Positions 19,244-27,706 of a stretch of 64,000 nucleotides of DNA are shown one piece after another. The DNA lies in assembly GCA_947594855.1 (NCBI GenBank), contig CANQEL010000004.1, positions 110,845 through 174,844 of the forward strand, read 5' to 3'. The notes under the pieces were generated by a model that saw only the letters and a list, made by a program, of their open reading frames with translations, made no database searches and was not told where the DNA came from. Made by a program: the position numbers and the translations under genes. Positions within the stretch are counted from its first letter, which is position 1. Each line of letters opens with the position of its first letter. This DNA comes from an uncultured Lachnospiraceae bacterium. Its GTDB lineage: Bacteria; Bacillota; Clostridia; Lachnospirales; Lachnospiraceae.

Positions 19244-20617
19244 CTATTTATCTACTTTAGGAAGTCCGTCAAAACCTTTTTGAAGGTCTTCGTCTGTTGG
19301 AATATAATCTGACATTGTACCGTCGTTATATGCCTGATAAGCATACATATCAAAGTAGCCTGTTCCTGTAAGACCGAAGAGAATGGTTTTTTCTTCGCCG
19401 GTTTCCTTGCATTTAAGAGCTTCGTCAATAGCAACTTTTATTGCATGGCTGCTTTCAGGCGCAGGAAGTATGCCTTCAACACGTGCAAATTTCTGAGCAG
19501 CTTCAAATACGCTTGTCTGTTCTACAGATCTTGCTTCCATTAAACCGTCATCATAGAGCTGTGAAAGAACGGAGCTCATTCCATGGTATCTGAGACCGCC
19601 TGCATGGTTTGCAGAAGGTATAAAGCCGCTTCCGAGTGTATACATTTTGGCAAGCGGACAAACCATACCTGTGTCGCAGAAATCATATGCATATTTTCCT
19701 CTTGTAAGACTTGGACAGGAAGCAGGTTCAACAGCTATTATCTGATAATCAGCTTCGCCTCTTAATTTTTCGCCCATGAATGGCGCTACAAGTCCGCCGA
19801 GGTTGGAACCTCCGCCGGCACATCCTATGATAATATCAGGTTTTTCACCGTACTTATCAAGAGCAGTCTTAGACTCAAGACCAATAACGGACTGATGCAG
19901 AAGAACCTGTGAAAGAACTGAGCCGAGCACATATCTGTAACCTTCGGTAGATACTGCGACTTCAACGGCTTCGGATATTGCGCATCCAAGGCTTCCGGTT
20001 GTGTCAGGGAATTTTTCAAGCATTGCCTTTCCGACATTGGTTGTATCAGAAGGAGAAGGAGTTACTGATGCTCCGTAAGTTCTCATTACTTCGCGCCTGA
20101 AAGGTTTCTGTTCGTATGAGCATTTTACCATGTAGACTTTACAGTCAAGGTCAAAGTATGAACAAGCCATTGACAGGGCGGTTCCCCACTGACCGGCGCC
20201 TGTTTCTGTAGTAACGCCTTTAAGTCCCTGTTTCTTTGCATAATAAGCCTGGGCAATTGCAGAATTAAGTTTGTGGCTTCCGGAAGTGTTATTGCCCTCA
20301 AATTTATAATAAATCTTTGCCGGTGTATCAAGAGCTTTTTCAAGGAAATATGCTCTTATAAGAGGTGAAGGACGATACATTTTGTAAAAATCAAGTATCT
20401 CGTCAGGTATATCAAAATAAGGAGTGGTATCGTCAAGCTCCTGTTTTACCAGGTCGTCGCAGAATACAGGCCGTAAGTCTTCAAATCCCATAGGCTCAAG
20501 TGTTGCAGGATTAAGAAGCGGTGCAGGTTTGTTTTTCATATCTGACCTGACATTATACCACTTTGTTGGAATCTCATTTTCGTTAAGATAGATTTTGTAA
20601 GGTATGTTATTTTTCAT
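19244..20617 (-). CDS. trpB2: TrpB2-type tryptophan synthase beta chain-like enzyme
   Basis: PLP enzyme of the tryptophan synthase beta family, 457 aa. The PLP lysine lies in NNTSGSHKLNSA and the phosphate-binding loop is CAGGGSNLGG; ETGAGQWG corresponds to the catalytic-Glu region. The longer N-terminus (PTKWYNVRSDM) and length place it in the TrpB2 branch, which can act without TrpA; no trpA or other trp gene is nearby. It probably makes tryptophan from indole and serine, though TrpB2 roles vary. A near-consensus promoter lies upstream. Confidence 0.9.
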   Translation of the reverse strand: MKNNIPYKIYLNENEIPTKWYNVRSDMKNKPAPLLNPATLEPMGFEDLRPVFCDDLVKQELDDTTPYFDIPDEILDFYKMYRPSPLIRAYFLEKALDTPAKIYYKFEGNNTSGSHKLNSAIAQAYYAKKQGLKGVTTETGAGQWGTALSMACSYFDLDCKVYMVKCSYEQKPFRREVMRTYGASVTPSPSDTTNVGKAMLEKFPDTTGSLGCAISEAVEVAVSTEGYRYVLGSVLSQVLLHQSVIGLESKTALDKYGEKPDIIIGCAGGGSNLGGLVAPFMGEKLRGEADYQIIAVEPASCPSLTRGKYAYDFCDTGMVCPLAKMYTLGSGFIPSANHAGGLRYHGMSSVLSQLYDDGLMEARSVEQTSVFEAAQKFARVEGILPAPESSHAIKVAIDEALKCKETGEEKTILFGLTGTGYFDMYAYQAYNDGTMSDYIPTDEDLQKGFDGLPKVDK

Positions 20618-20649
20618 ATAGATATTCTTCCTTTCCTTTTTATTAATTT

Positions 20650-20677
20650 ATTATATACTTTTACGAAAAAATGTCAA
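20650..20677 (-). promoter_or_regulatory. Promoter for trpB2
   Basis: Minus strand TTGACA and TATAAT with a 16-bp spacer, about 33 bp before the start codon. No T-box or attenuator fits in the 150-bp intergenic region. Confidence 0.75.
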
Positions 20678-20707
20678 TGTTCTGAAGAATAATGCCCTGT
20701 GTATATG

Positions 20708-20736
20708 TTGATTTTTTTGGAATAATGTACTAGTAT
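20708..20736 (+). promoter_or_regulatory. Putative promoter for the hexuronate operon
   Basis: TTGATT (20708-20713) and TAGTAT (20731-20736), 17-bp spacing, about 30 bp before uxuA. The weak -10 suggests control, but no operator palindrome could be fixed by eye. Confidence 0.5.
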
Positions 20737-20767
20737 ATTGTAGTAGACAAATTAGGAGGTATCTGGC

Positions 20768-21838
20768 ATGAAAATGACTTTTCGCTGGTACGGTGAAAGC
20801 AATGACAGCGTAACGCTGGACCAGATAAAGCAGATTCCCGGCGTAGAGGGAATTGTGTGGGCGCTGCATAATAAACTACCGGGCGAAGTATGGCATACGA
20901 AAGAGATAGCAGAAGTAAAGGCCCAGCTTGATAAATATGGTTTTAATATGGATGTGGTTGAATCAGTAAATGTTCATGATGATATCAAGACCGGGGCAAA
21001 AGACAGGGATATGTATATTGAGAATTATAAGCAGACTCTAAGAAACCTTAAGCCATTCGGAGTAAAAGTAGTATGTTATAATTTTATGCCGGTCTTTGAC
21101 TGGACAAGGACAGATTTGTTTCATCCTGTGGGAGACGGTTCCACGGCGCTTTATTATGAAAAGGATAAAATAATTGATGACCCTGAAAAGATGGCTGATT
21201 ACATACTTAAAGAATGTAAGGGTTATACAATGCCGGGATGGGAACCTGAACGTATGGCGAAGCTCAAAGAGCTTTTTGCGGTTTACAGCGGTGTTACTAA
21301 GGAAATGCTTTGGGATAACCTCAGATATTTCCTTGAGGCTCTTATGCCGGTATGCAATGAGCTAGATATAAAAATGGCAATTCATCCGGATGACCCGCCG
21401 TGGGATATTTTCGGACTTCCGAGGCTTATTGTTGATGAAGAATCCGTTGAGCGTTTCCTTAAGATGGTTGACGACCCATATAACTGTCTTACGTTATGCT
21501 CAGGTTCGCTTGGCGCGAATCCGGACAATAATGTTGCGGACATAATAAGAAAACACTGCGACCGTATTGCCTTTGCGCATGTAAGGAATGTAAAGCATTT
21601 TGAAAACGGCGATTTCAGTGAGGCATCACACAGGGATTGTGATGGCGACACAGGCATACTTGATATAATGAAAGCTTATCATGATTGTGGCTTTGACGGA
21701 TATATGAGACCTGACCACGGAAGGCACATATGGGGAGAAAAATGCCGTCCGGGATACGGACTCTATGACCGGGCGCTTGGAATCATGTATCTGTTAGGAT
21801 GCTGGGATATGTTAGATAAACTTTCTGCGGAGGCCTGA
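20768..21838 (+). CDS. uxuA: Mannonate dehydratase
   Basis: Dehydrates D-mannonate to 2-keto-3-deoxygluconate, third step of glucuronate breakdown. The 356-aa TIM-barrel protein shows MTFRWYGESNDSV at the start, CYNFMPVFDWTRTDL, MAIHPDDPPWDIFGLPR, CSGSLGANPDNN, FAHVRNVK and MRPDHGRHIWGE, all characteristic of UxuA with its metal-binding His, Cys and Asp. AGGAGGT precedes the ATG. It ends 1 bp before uxaC and heads a uxuA-uxaC-kdgK-uxuB operon. Confidence 0.97.
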   Translation: MKMTFRWYGESNDSVTLDQIKQIPGVEGIVWALHNKLPGEVWHTKEIAEVKAQLDKYGFNMDVVESVNVHDDIKTGAKDRDMYIENYKQTLRNLKPFGVKVVCYNFMPVFDWTRTDLFHPVGDGSTALYYEKDKIIDDPEKMADYILKECKGYTMPGWEPERMAKLKELFAVYSGVTKEMLWDNLRYFLEALMPVCNELDIKMAIHPDDPPWDIFGLPRLIVDEESVERFLKMVDDPYNCLTLCSGSLGANPDNNVADIIRKHCDRIAFAHVRNVKHFENGDFSEASHRDCDGDTGILDIMKAYHDCGFDGYMRPDHGRHIWGEKCRPGYGLYDRALGIMYLLGCWDMLDKLSAEA

Positions 21839-21839
21839 T

Positions 21840-23249
21840 ATGAAAAATTTTATGGATGAAGACTTTCTTCTTTCTAATGATACTGCAAAACTTCTTTACC
21901 ATGGTTATGCAAAAAAAATGCCAGTGATAGATTATCACTGCCATATTGACCCGGAGGAAATTGCAAAAGACAGGAGATTTGACAATATTACGCAGGTGTG
22001 GCTTGGCGCAGACCATTATAAATGGCGTCTTATGCGTTCAAATGGAATAGAAGAAAAATACATAACAGGAGATGCTTCTGACCGGGAAAAGTTTGGAAAG
22101 TGGGCCGATACTATTGGAAGAGCTATAGGCAACCCTCTGTATCACTGGAGTCATCTTGAGCTTAAAAGATATTTTGGCTATGACGGGGACCTTAATTCAG
22201 AAACTGCAGAGGAAGTATGGAATCTTTGCAATGAAAAATTAAAGAGCCCGTCAATGTCTGCAAGGAATATCATGCGCATGTCCGATGTTTCGCTTATAGG
22301 AACTACTGATGATCCGGTGGATGACCTGAAATGGCATAAAGTTATTGCAGATGATGAAGAGTTTGATATACAGGTACTTCCTATGTGGAGGCCTGATAAA
22401 GCAACAGGTATTGAAAAACCCGGATTCTGTGAATATATAAACAGACTTTCTGATGTGTCAGGCATTAAAATCAATACATTTTCAGACTGGAAGCAGGCGA
22501 TGACGGTAAGGCTTGACTATTTTTCAGCGCGGGGATGTCTTGGAAGCGACCATGGAATGAAGTATGTGCCGTTTACCCGTGCAGATGAAAAGACAGTTAG
22601 TGAAATACTTGATAAAGCCCTTAACGGAGGCAGTATTTCGGAAACAGAAGAGGATATGTTTAAAACGGAATGTATGCTGTTTCTGGCATCTGAATATGCA
22701 AAACGAAACTGGGTTATGCAGCTTCATTTTGGTGTTACAAGGGATAACAATACGAAGATGTATAATCGTATAGGAGCAGATACGGGCTTTGACGGAATAT
22801 ATAACAGCGTGCCTATTGATAAACTGTCATCATTTCTTGATGAATTAAATAAAAATGATAATCTTCCGAAAACTATACTGTACAGTCTTAATCCTAACGA
22901 TAATGCAGCTATAGGCGTGCTTATCGGCTGCTTTCAGGAAGCAGGCGCCCGCGGTAAAATACAGCAGGGTACGGCGTGGTGGTTTAATGACCATCTTAAC
23001 GGAATGACTGAGCAGATGACAAGCCTTGCCAATTTGGGAATGTTAGCCAATTTTGTGGGGATGCTTACTGATTCCAGGAGTTTTTTGTCGTATACGAGAC
23101 ATGAATATTTCAGAAGGATATTATGCAATATAATTGGTACAAAGGTAGAAAATGGAGAATTCCCATTTGATGAAAAGAGACTTGGAGGAATTATTCAGGA
23201 TATTTCATTTAATAATGCACGCGATTATTTTGGATTTAATATTAAATAA
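21840..23249 (+). CDS. uxaC: Glucuronate/galacturonate isomerase
   Basis: Converts D-glucuronate to D-fructuronate, and D-galacturonate to tagaturonate. The 469-aa amidohydrolase-fold protein has the metal motif VIDYHCHIDPEEI near residue 30, TQVWLGADHYKWRLMR, LIGTTDDPVDDL, LHFGVTRDNN, WWFNDH and TDSRSFLSYTRHEYFRRI, matching UxaC throughout. It starts 1 bp after uxuA, implying translational coupling. Intact. Confidence 0.97.
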   Translation: MKNFMDEDFLLSNDTAKLLYHGYAKKMPVIDYHCHIDPEEIAKDRRFDNITQVWLGADHYKWRLMRSNGIEEKYITGDASDREKFGKWADTIGRAIGNPLYHWSHLELKRYFGYDGDLNSETAEEVWNLCNEKLKSPSMSARNIMRMSDVSLIGTTDDPVDDLKWHKVIADDEEFDIQVLPMWRPDKATGIEKPGFCEYINRLSDVSGIKINTFSDWKQAMTVRLDYFSARGCLGSDHGMKYVPFTRADEKTVSEILDKALNGGSISETEEDMFKTECMLFLASEYAKRNWVMQLHFGVTRDNNTKMYNRIGADTGFDGIYNSVPIDKLSSFLDELNKNDNLPKTILYSLNPNDNAAIGVLIGCFQEAGARGKIQQGTAWWFNDHLNGMTEQMTSLANLGMLANFVGMLTDSRSFLSYTRHEYFRRILCNIIGTKVENGEFPFDEKRLGGIIQDISFNNARDYFGFNIK

Positions 23250-23267
23250 CGACGGAGGTATTGTAAA

Positions 23268-24293
23268 TTGAGTAAAAAAGTGGTTACATTCGGTGAGATA
23301 ATGTTAAGGCTTGAGCCTGAGGGATATTACAGATTTGTTCAGGCAGAGAATTATCAGGCAACATTTGGAGGCGGTGAGGCAAACGTAAGCGTTTCACTTG
23401 CAAATTACGGTTATGACACAAGTTTTGTTACAAAGCTTCCGGCAAATGAGATTGCACAGAGCGCAATAAATTCACTTAGGAAATACGGTGTGGATACGTC
23501 AGATATTGTAAGGGGCGGCGATAGAATAGGAATCTATTTCCTTGAAAAAGGAGCAAGCCAGAGACCGTCAAAAGTAATATATGACCGTGCAGGTTCGTCG
23601 ATAGCGAAGGCTTCAATGGATGATTTTGACTGGGATAAAATATTTGACGGCGCAGACTGGTTCCATTTTACGGGAATTACTCCGGCTCTTTCAAAGAACG
23701 TTGCCGATATATGTCTGTATGCATGTAAAAAAGCAAAGGAAAAAGGAATTACGGTAAGCTGTGACCTCAATTACAGAAATAAGCTGTGGTCAAAAGAGGA
23801 AGCAGGAAAGGTTATGGGCAGGCTTTGTGAATATGTTGATGTATGTATTTCAAATGAAGAAGATGCAAACGATGTATTTGGAATAAAAGCGTCGGATACT
23901 AATGTAACGGGTGGAGAAATCAGCTATGAAGGATATAAGGATGTCGCAAGGCAGCTTTATGAAAGATTTTCCTTCAAAAAAGTAGCAATAACCCTGCGTA
24001 CTTCAATATCTGCCAATGATAATAAATGGGCGGCAATGCTGTATGACGGTGATGATTATTATTTCAGTAAAACATACCTTATGCATATAGTTGACAGGGT
24101 AGGCGGAGGAGACAGCTTTGGAGGCGGTCTTATATATGCGCTTATGGAAAATTATGATTCACAGAATGTAATAGAGTTTGCTGTTGCCGCATCATGCCTT
24201 AAACATTCAATTGAGGGAGACTTTAATATGGTTTCTGCAGATGAGGTTAAAAAGCTTGCAGAGGGTGATGCATCGGGAAGGGTTCAGAGATAG
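23268..24293 (+). CDS. kdgK: 2-keto-3-deoxygluconate kinase (PfkB family)
   Basis: Phosphorylates KDG to KDPG, feeding the Entner-Doudoroff aldolase. The 341-aa ribokinase-fold protein has the PfkB signatures GEIMLRLEPEG and ATFGGGEANVSVSLANYG at the N-terminus. The anion-hole/catalytic motif is VDRVGGGDSFGGGLIYAL (catalytic Asp in GGGDSF). The start is TTG 23268 after GGAGGT. Substrate is inferred from its place between uxaC and uxuB; fructokinases look similar. KDPG aldolase is not in this operon. Confidence 0.88.
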   Translation: MSKKVVTFGEIMLRLEPEGYYRFVQAENYQATFGGGEANVSVSLANYGYDTSFVTKLPANEIAQSAINSLRKYGVDTSDIVRGGDRIGIYFLEKGASQRPSKVIYDRAGSSIAKASMDDFDWDKIFDGADWFHFTGITPALSKNVADICLYACKKAKEKGITVSCDLNYRNKLWSKEEAGKVMGRLCEYVDVCISNEEDANDVFGIKASDTNVTGGEISYEGYKDVARQLYERFSFKKVAITLRTSISANDNKWAAMLYDGDDYYFSKTYLMHIVDRVGGGDSFGGGLIYALMENYDSQNVIEFAVAASCLKHSIEGDFNMVSADEVKKLAEGDASGRVQR

Positions 24294-24311
24294 ATTTATG
24301 GAGGAAATGTT

Positions 24312-25928
24312 ATGAAACTGACATATGAAGGTATAAAAGATGCAGATAAATGGGAAGAAAAAGGAATAAAACTTCCAAAATATGATATAAATGCCGTAAA
24401 AAAACGTACGGCAGATAACCCTGTATGGATTCATTTTGGCGCAGGTAATATTTTCAGAGGCTTTATTGCCGGACTTCAGGATGAGCTGCTTAATAAAGGA
24501 CTTGCCGATAGAGGAATTATAGCCGCAGATACTTTTGATTATGAGATAATCGATAAAATCTACAGGCCATTTGATAACCTGACTTTATTTGTAGGGCTTC
24601 TGCCTGACGGAAACACCAGAAGCAATGTTATAGCGAGTGTGACCGAGGCGCTGCGCGCGGACTGCAAGGATGTATGTTCATATGAACGGCTGCGGGAAAT
24701 ATTTGTACAGAAGTCGCTTCAGATAATCAGCTTTACAATAACAGAAAAAGGATATTCACTGAAAAATATTGACGGCGGGCTTCTGCCGGTTGTGGAATCA
24801 GATATTGAAAACGGACCGGATGCCCCGAATCATGCAATGAGCATAGTCACAGCATTATTATATGAAAGATATAAGAACGGTTCCATGCCCGTGGCGCTTG
24901 TGAGTATGGATAATTGCAGCCATAATGGTGATAAATTAAAGGAAAGCATACTTTTTATTGCAAAAGAGTGGCATAAAAGAGGGTTTGTTGATAAAGAATA
25001 TATAGATTACCTTAATGATGAGGATAAGATAAGCTTTCCATGGAGCATGATAGATAAGATTACGCCAAGGCCTGCTAAAGTAATTGAAGATATGCTTTAT
25101 GATAATGAAATTGAAGATATGGCTCCGATAACGACCTCAAAGAATACATTTATAGCTCCGTTTGTCAATGCTGAGATTCCGCAGTATCTTGTGATTGAAG
25201 ACAGATTTCCAAACGGAAGGCCTGAACTTTCCCAGGCAGGAGTGTATTTTACTGACAGAAAAACCGTAAATGATACTGAAAGGATGAAGGTGACTACATG
25301 CCTGAATCCGCTGCATACGGCGCTTGCCGTTTTCGGATGCCTTTTAGGTTACGAAAGCATATCTGCTGAAATGCAGGATGAAGATTTGAAAAAACTTGTT
25401 GAAAATATAGGATATAAAGAAGGCATACCTGTTGTTACAGACCCGGGAATTATCAATCCTATGGATTTCATAAAAGAGGTAATTGATGAAAGACTCCCAA
25501 ATCCGTTTGTGCCCGATATGCCGCAGCGTATTGCAACGGATACCAGTCAAAAGGTTCCTGTAAGATTTGGGGAGACAATTAAGGCATATATTGCAAGCCC
25601 AAAGCTTTCAGTGAAAGATCTTGTATACATTCCGCTTGCAATAGCCGGATGGCTCAGATATCTGATGGGCATAGATGATAACGGGCTCAGTATGAACCTT
25701 AGCCCGGACCCTATGCTGGATGAACTTTGTGAAAGGCTTAGCGGAATTGAATTTGGAAAACCGGATACTATAGGTGATAAGCTTAAAGATATACTATCAA
25801 ATGAATCACTATTTGCAACCAATCTTTGTGAAGCAGGAATTGCCGGTAAAATTGAAGAGATGTTTAAAGAGATGATTGCGGCTCCAAAGGCTGTGCGCAA
25901 TACGCTTCACAGGTATGTAAATACATAA
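24312..25928 (+). CDS. uxuB: Fructuronate reductase (mannonate oxidoreductase)
   Basis: NAD-dependent reduction of D-fructuronate to D-mannonate, linking UxaC and UxuA. The 538-aa protein belongs to the long-chain mannitol dehydrogenase family: the NAD loop is WIHFGAGNIFRGF near residue 40, then VALVSMDNCSHNG, and a catalytic segment with CLNPLHTALAVFG near residue 335. It is the last gene of the operon, 18 bp after kdgK; no strong terminator is visible after it. Confidence 0.92.
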   Translation: MKLTYEGIKDADKWEEKGIKLPKYDINAVKKRTADNPVWIHFGAGNIFRGFIAGLQDELLNKGLADRGIIAADTFDYEIIDKIYRPFDNLTLFVGLLPDGNTRSNVIASVTEALRADCKDVCSYERLREIFVQKSLQIISFTITEKGYSLKNIDGGLLPVVESDIENGPDAPNHAMSIVTALLYERYKNGSMPVALVSMDNCSHNGDKLKESILFIAKEWHKRGFVDKEYIDYLNDEDKISFPWSMIDKITPRPAKVIEDMLYDNEIEDMAPITTSKNTFIAPFVNAEIPQYLVIEDRFPNGRPELSQAGVYFTDRKTVNDTERMKVTTCLNPLHTALAVFGCLLGYESISAEMQDEDLKKLVENIGYKEGIPVVTDPGIINPMDFIKEVIDERLPNPFVPDMPQRIATDTSQKVPVRFGETIKAYIASPKLSVKDLVYIPLAIAGWLRYLMGIDDNGLSMNLSPDPMLDELCERLSGIEFGKPDTIGDKLKDILSNESLFATNLCEAGIAGKIEEMFKEMIAAPKAVRNTLHRYVNT

Positions 25929-25969
25929 CAGGATGTTTCAGACGGGTGCGTGTACGCAGAACGGATTAA

Positions 25970-25998
25970 TTGACAGCAATATGAAAATATGTTACATT
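25970..25998 (+). promoter_or_regulatory. Promoter for tRNA-Arg
   Basis: Perfect TTGACA (25970-25975), 17-bp spacer, TACATT (25993-25998), 11 bp before the mature tRNA 5' end. Confidence 0.75.
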
Positions 25999-26009
25999 TA
26001 TTTTGCTTC

Positions 26010-26083
26010 GCACCTGTAGCTCAGTGGATAGAGCAATAGTTTCCGGAACTATGTTTGCGGGGGTTCGAGTCCCTTCAGGTGCG
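26010..26083 (+). tRNA. tRNA-Arg (anticodon CCG)
   Basis: A 74-nt cloverleaf: acceptor GCACCTG / CAGGTGC with discriminator G, D arm GCTC...GAGC, anticodon arm ATAGT-TTCCGGA-ACTAT giving anticodon CCG, and T arm GGGGG-TTCGAGT-CCCTT. CCA is not encoded. It reads CGG codons. No direct repeat of its 3' end was noticed nearby, so no sign of use as an integration site. Confidence 0.93.
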
Positions 26084-26127
26084 TTTTGTTATACGAATAA
26101 ATATAATTAATATACGTGGAGAAGATT

Positions 26128-26916
26128 ATGAAAATAAGTCACAAATATATTAAACCTGTAGTAAAAACTACTGCTATAACAGCACTTTTTGGTTTTATAG
26201 TGCTTACTGCAGCTCCCTGTTGGAGTGATGTACGGGATTCCCATGCCGCAGTATCGCATAATGAACCTGTTATAAGTGATGAAAATGCAGACCCTGATAA
26301 GATATTTGATTACAAAGGAACTGATTATCTTAAAAGGGATGCGTATCCTGAGATTAACGAACTTATGAATAAATATTATGAGGCAAGCCTTGCAGTAGAT
26401 TTGGATACCCTTGAGGGGCTTGTGAGTGATATCAGCCAGATTGATGCAGGAAAGCTTGAAAAGCAGCTTTCTTATCTGGAAAGTGTAGACAATATAATAT
26501 GCTATACGGTAGCAGGGGAAGTGGAAGGAACATTCAGGGTATATGTATATTATGATATGAAATTAATAGGAATAGATACTCCTGCGCCTGCGCTGTATGC
26601 ATTTTATGTTACAATGTCGTCTGACGGAAACTATATAGTTTATCTGAGCGGACTTGACGGTGATACACAGGATTTTATATCTGATGCTGATGCAAGTGAT
26701 GATGTAAATACTCTTAAGACTCTTGTAAATGCAAGATTTAAGAATGTTATAAACAGTGATGAAAAACTGAAAGAATTTTGCGATATGCTGGATAACGGGC
26801 TTATGCCATCCACTGCCGTATCAGAAGGAGCATTGGATGTGGAGGAAACCGAAGGAGAAGATGTATCACCGGAGGCGCTTGATGTATCGCCGCAGGCAAT
26901 GGACGTTGTACAGTAA
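26128..26916 (+). CDS. Secreted protein of unknown function
   Basis: I do not recognise this 262-aa protein. It has an N-terminal hydrophobic segment (about residues 12-30, with a cysteine in APCWSD that is not a clear lipobox). The core is alpha/beta: INELMNKYYEASLAVDLDTLEGL, then strands around YTVAGEVEGTFRVYVYYDMKL. This resembles NTF2/SnoaL-like folds often found in secreted Lachnospiraceae proteins. The tail is acidic and repetitive (SPEALDVSPQAMDV). ATG 26128 is chosen over GTG 26116 for its GGAG spacing. Confidence 0.6.
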   Translation: MKISHKYIKPVVKTTAITALFGFIVLTAAPCWSDVRDSHAAVSHNEPVISDENADPDKIFDYKGTDYLKRDAYPEINELMNKYYEASLAVDLDTLEGLVSDISQIDAGKLEKQLSYLESVDNIICYTVAGEVEGTFRVYVYYDMKLIGIDTPAPALYAFYVTMSSDGNYIVYLSGLDGDTQDFISDADASDDVNTLKTLVNARFKNVINSDEKLKEFCDMLDNGLMPSTAVSEGALDVEETEGEDVSPEALDVSPQAMDVVQ

Positions 26917-26943
26917 TTAACAGGTATTTACAGTTTGTAGTGA

Positions 26944-26974
26944 ATCGGTGCCGGTTTGTATAGTCGGCACTGAT
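26944..26974 (+). terminator. Possible terminator or leader hairpin before rluF
   Basis: Stem ATCGGTGCCG / CGGCACTGAT (10 bp, one wobble) between the secreted-protein gene and rluF. The following sequence is A/T-mixed rather than a T-run, so termination is unsure. Confidence 0.4.
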
Positions 26975-26992
26975 TATATATATGGAGGAAAA

Positions 26993-27697
26993 GTGGAGAA
27001 CGAAATCAGAATCAACAAATACCTTAGTGAGGCAGGAATCTGTTCACGAAGAGAAGCTGACAGGCTGATTGAAGCAGGGAAAATAATGATAAATGATATT
27101 GTTGCAGAATGTGGAATGAAAGTATCAGAAAATGATGTCGTTTATTTTAATGGAAAACGTGTGGATTTATCGGAAGAACCTGTTGTACTTATATATAACA
27201 AGCCGAAAGGAGTGGTATGTTCTACGAAAGAACGGGATAACATAATAGATTATATAGGTTATCCAAAGAGAATATATCCTGTAGGCAGGCTTGATAAGGA
27301 TTCGACAGGACTTATACTGCTTACTAATCAGGGTGATATATCCGACGCCATGTCAAGGGCTTCTAATTATCATGAAAAAGAGTATCTTGTGAAGGTGAAC
27401 AGACCGGTTACAAAAGAGTTTATTGAGGGAATGAAACGGGGAGTTCCGATTCTTGATACTGTTACAAGACCATGTAAAATAAAGACCTATGGAGAAAAAG
27501 AATTTTCTGTTATTCTTACCCAGGGACTTAACAGGCAGATAAGAAGAATGTGTGAATATTTTGATTACAGGGTCTGCTCGTTAGAAAGAATAAGAATAAT
27601 GAATATAAAACTTGGAAACCTGAAACCCGGTGAATATATTGAAATGTCCGATACTGAAATAAATAAATTAAAACAAAATCTGGGTATAGCAAACTAG
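26993..27697 (+). CDS. rluF: 23S rRNA pseudouridine synthase (RluF/RsuA family)
   Basis: Isomerises a uridine in ribosomal RNA. An N-terminal S4 RNA-binding domain (IRINKYLSEAGICSRREADRLIEAG) is followed by the RsuA-type catalytic domain with GRLDKDSTGLILLTNQGD (catalytic Asp in GRLDKD). QGLNRQIRRMCEYF and LERIRIMNIKLGNL follow, closest to RluF. I choose GTG 26993, 4 nt after GGAGG, not the track's 26948; the protein is then 234 aa. ligA follows after 9 bp, then metA. RluB/RsuA is an alternative label. Confidence 0.88.
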   Translation: MENEIRINKYLSEAGICSRREADRLIEAGKIMINDIVAECGMKVSENDVVYFNGKRVDLSEEPVVLIYNKPKGVVCSTKERDNIIDYIGYPKRIYPVGRLDKDSTGLILLTNQGDISDAMSRASNYHEKEYLVKVNRPVTKEFIEGMKRGVPILDTVTRPCKIKTYGEKEFSVILTQGLNRQIRRMCEYFDYRVCSLERIRIMNIKLGNLKPGEYIEMSDTEINKLKQNLGIAN

Positions 27698-27706
27698 GAA
27701 AGGATA

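Noticed and set aside
26010-26083. tRNA-Arg as an ICE attachment site
   Set aside because: The ICE begins 8 kb away inside the R-M gene and no repeat of the tRNA 3' end was noticed at that junction.
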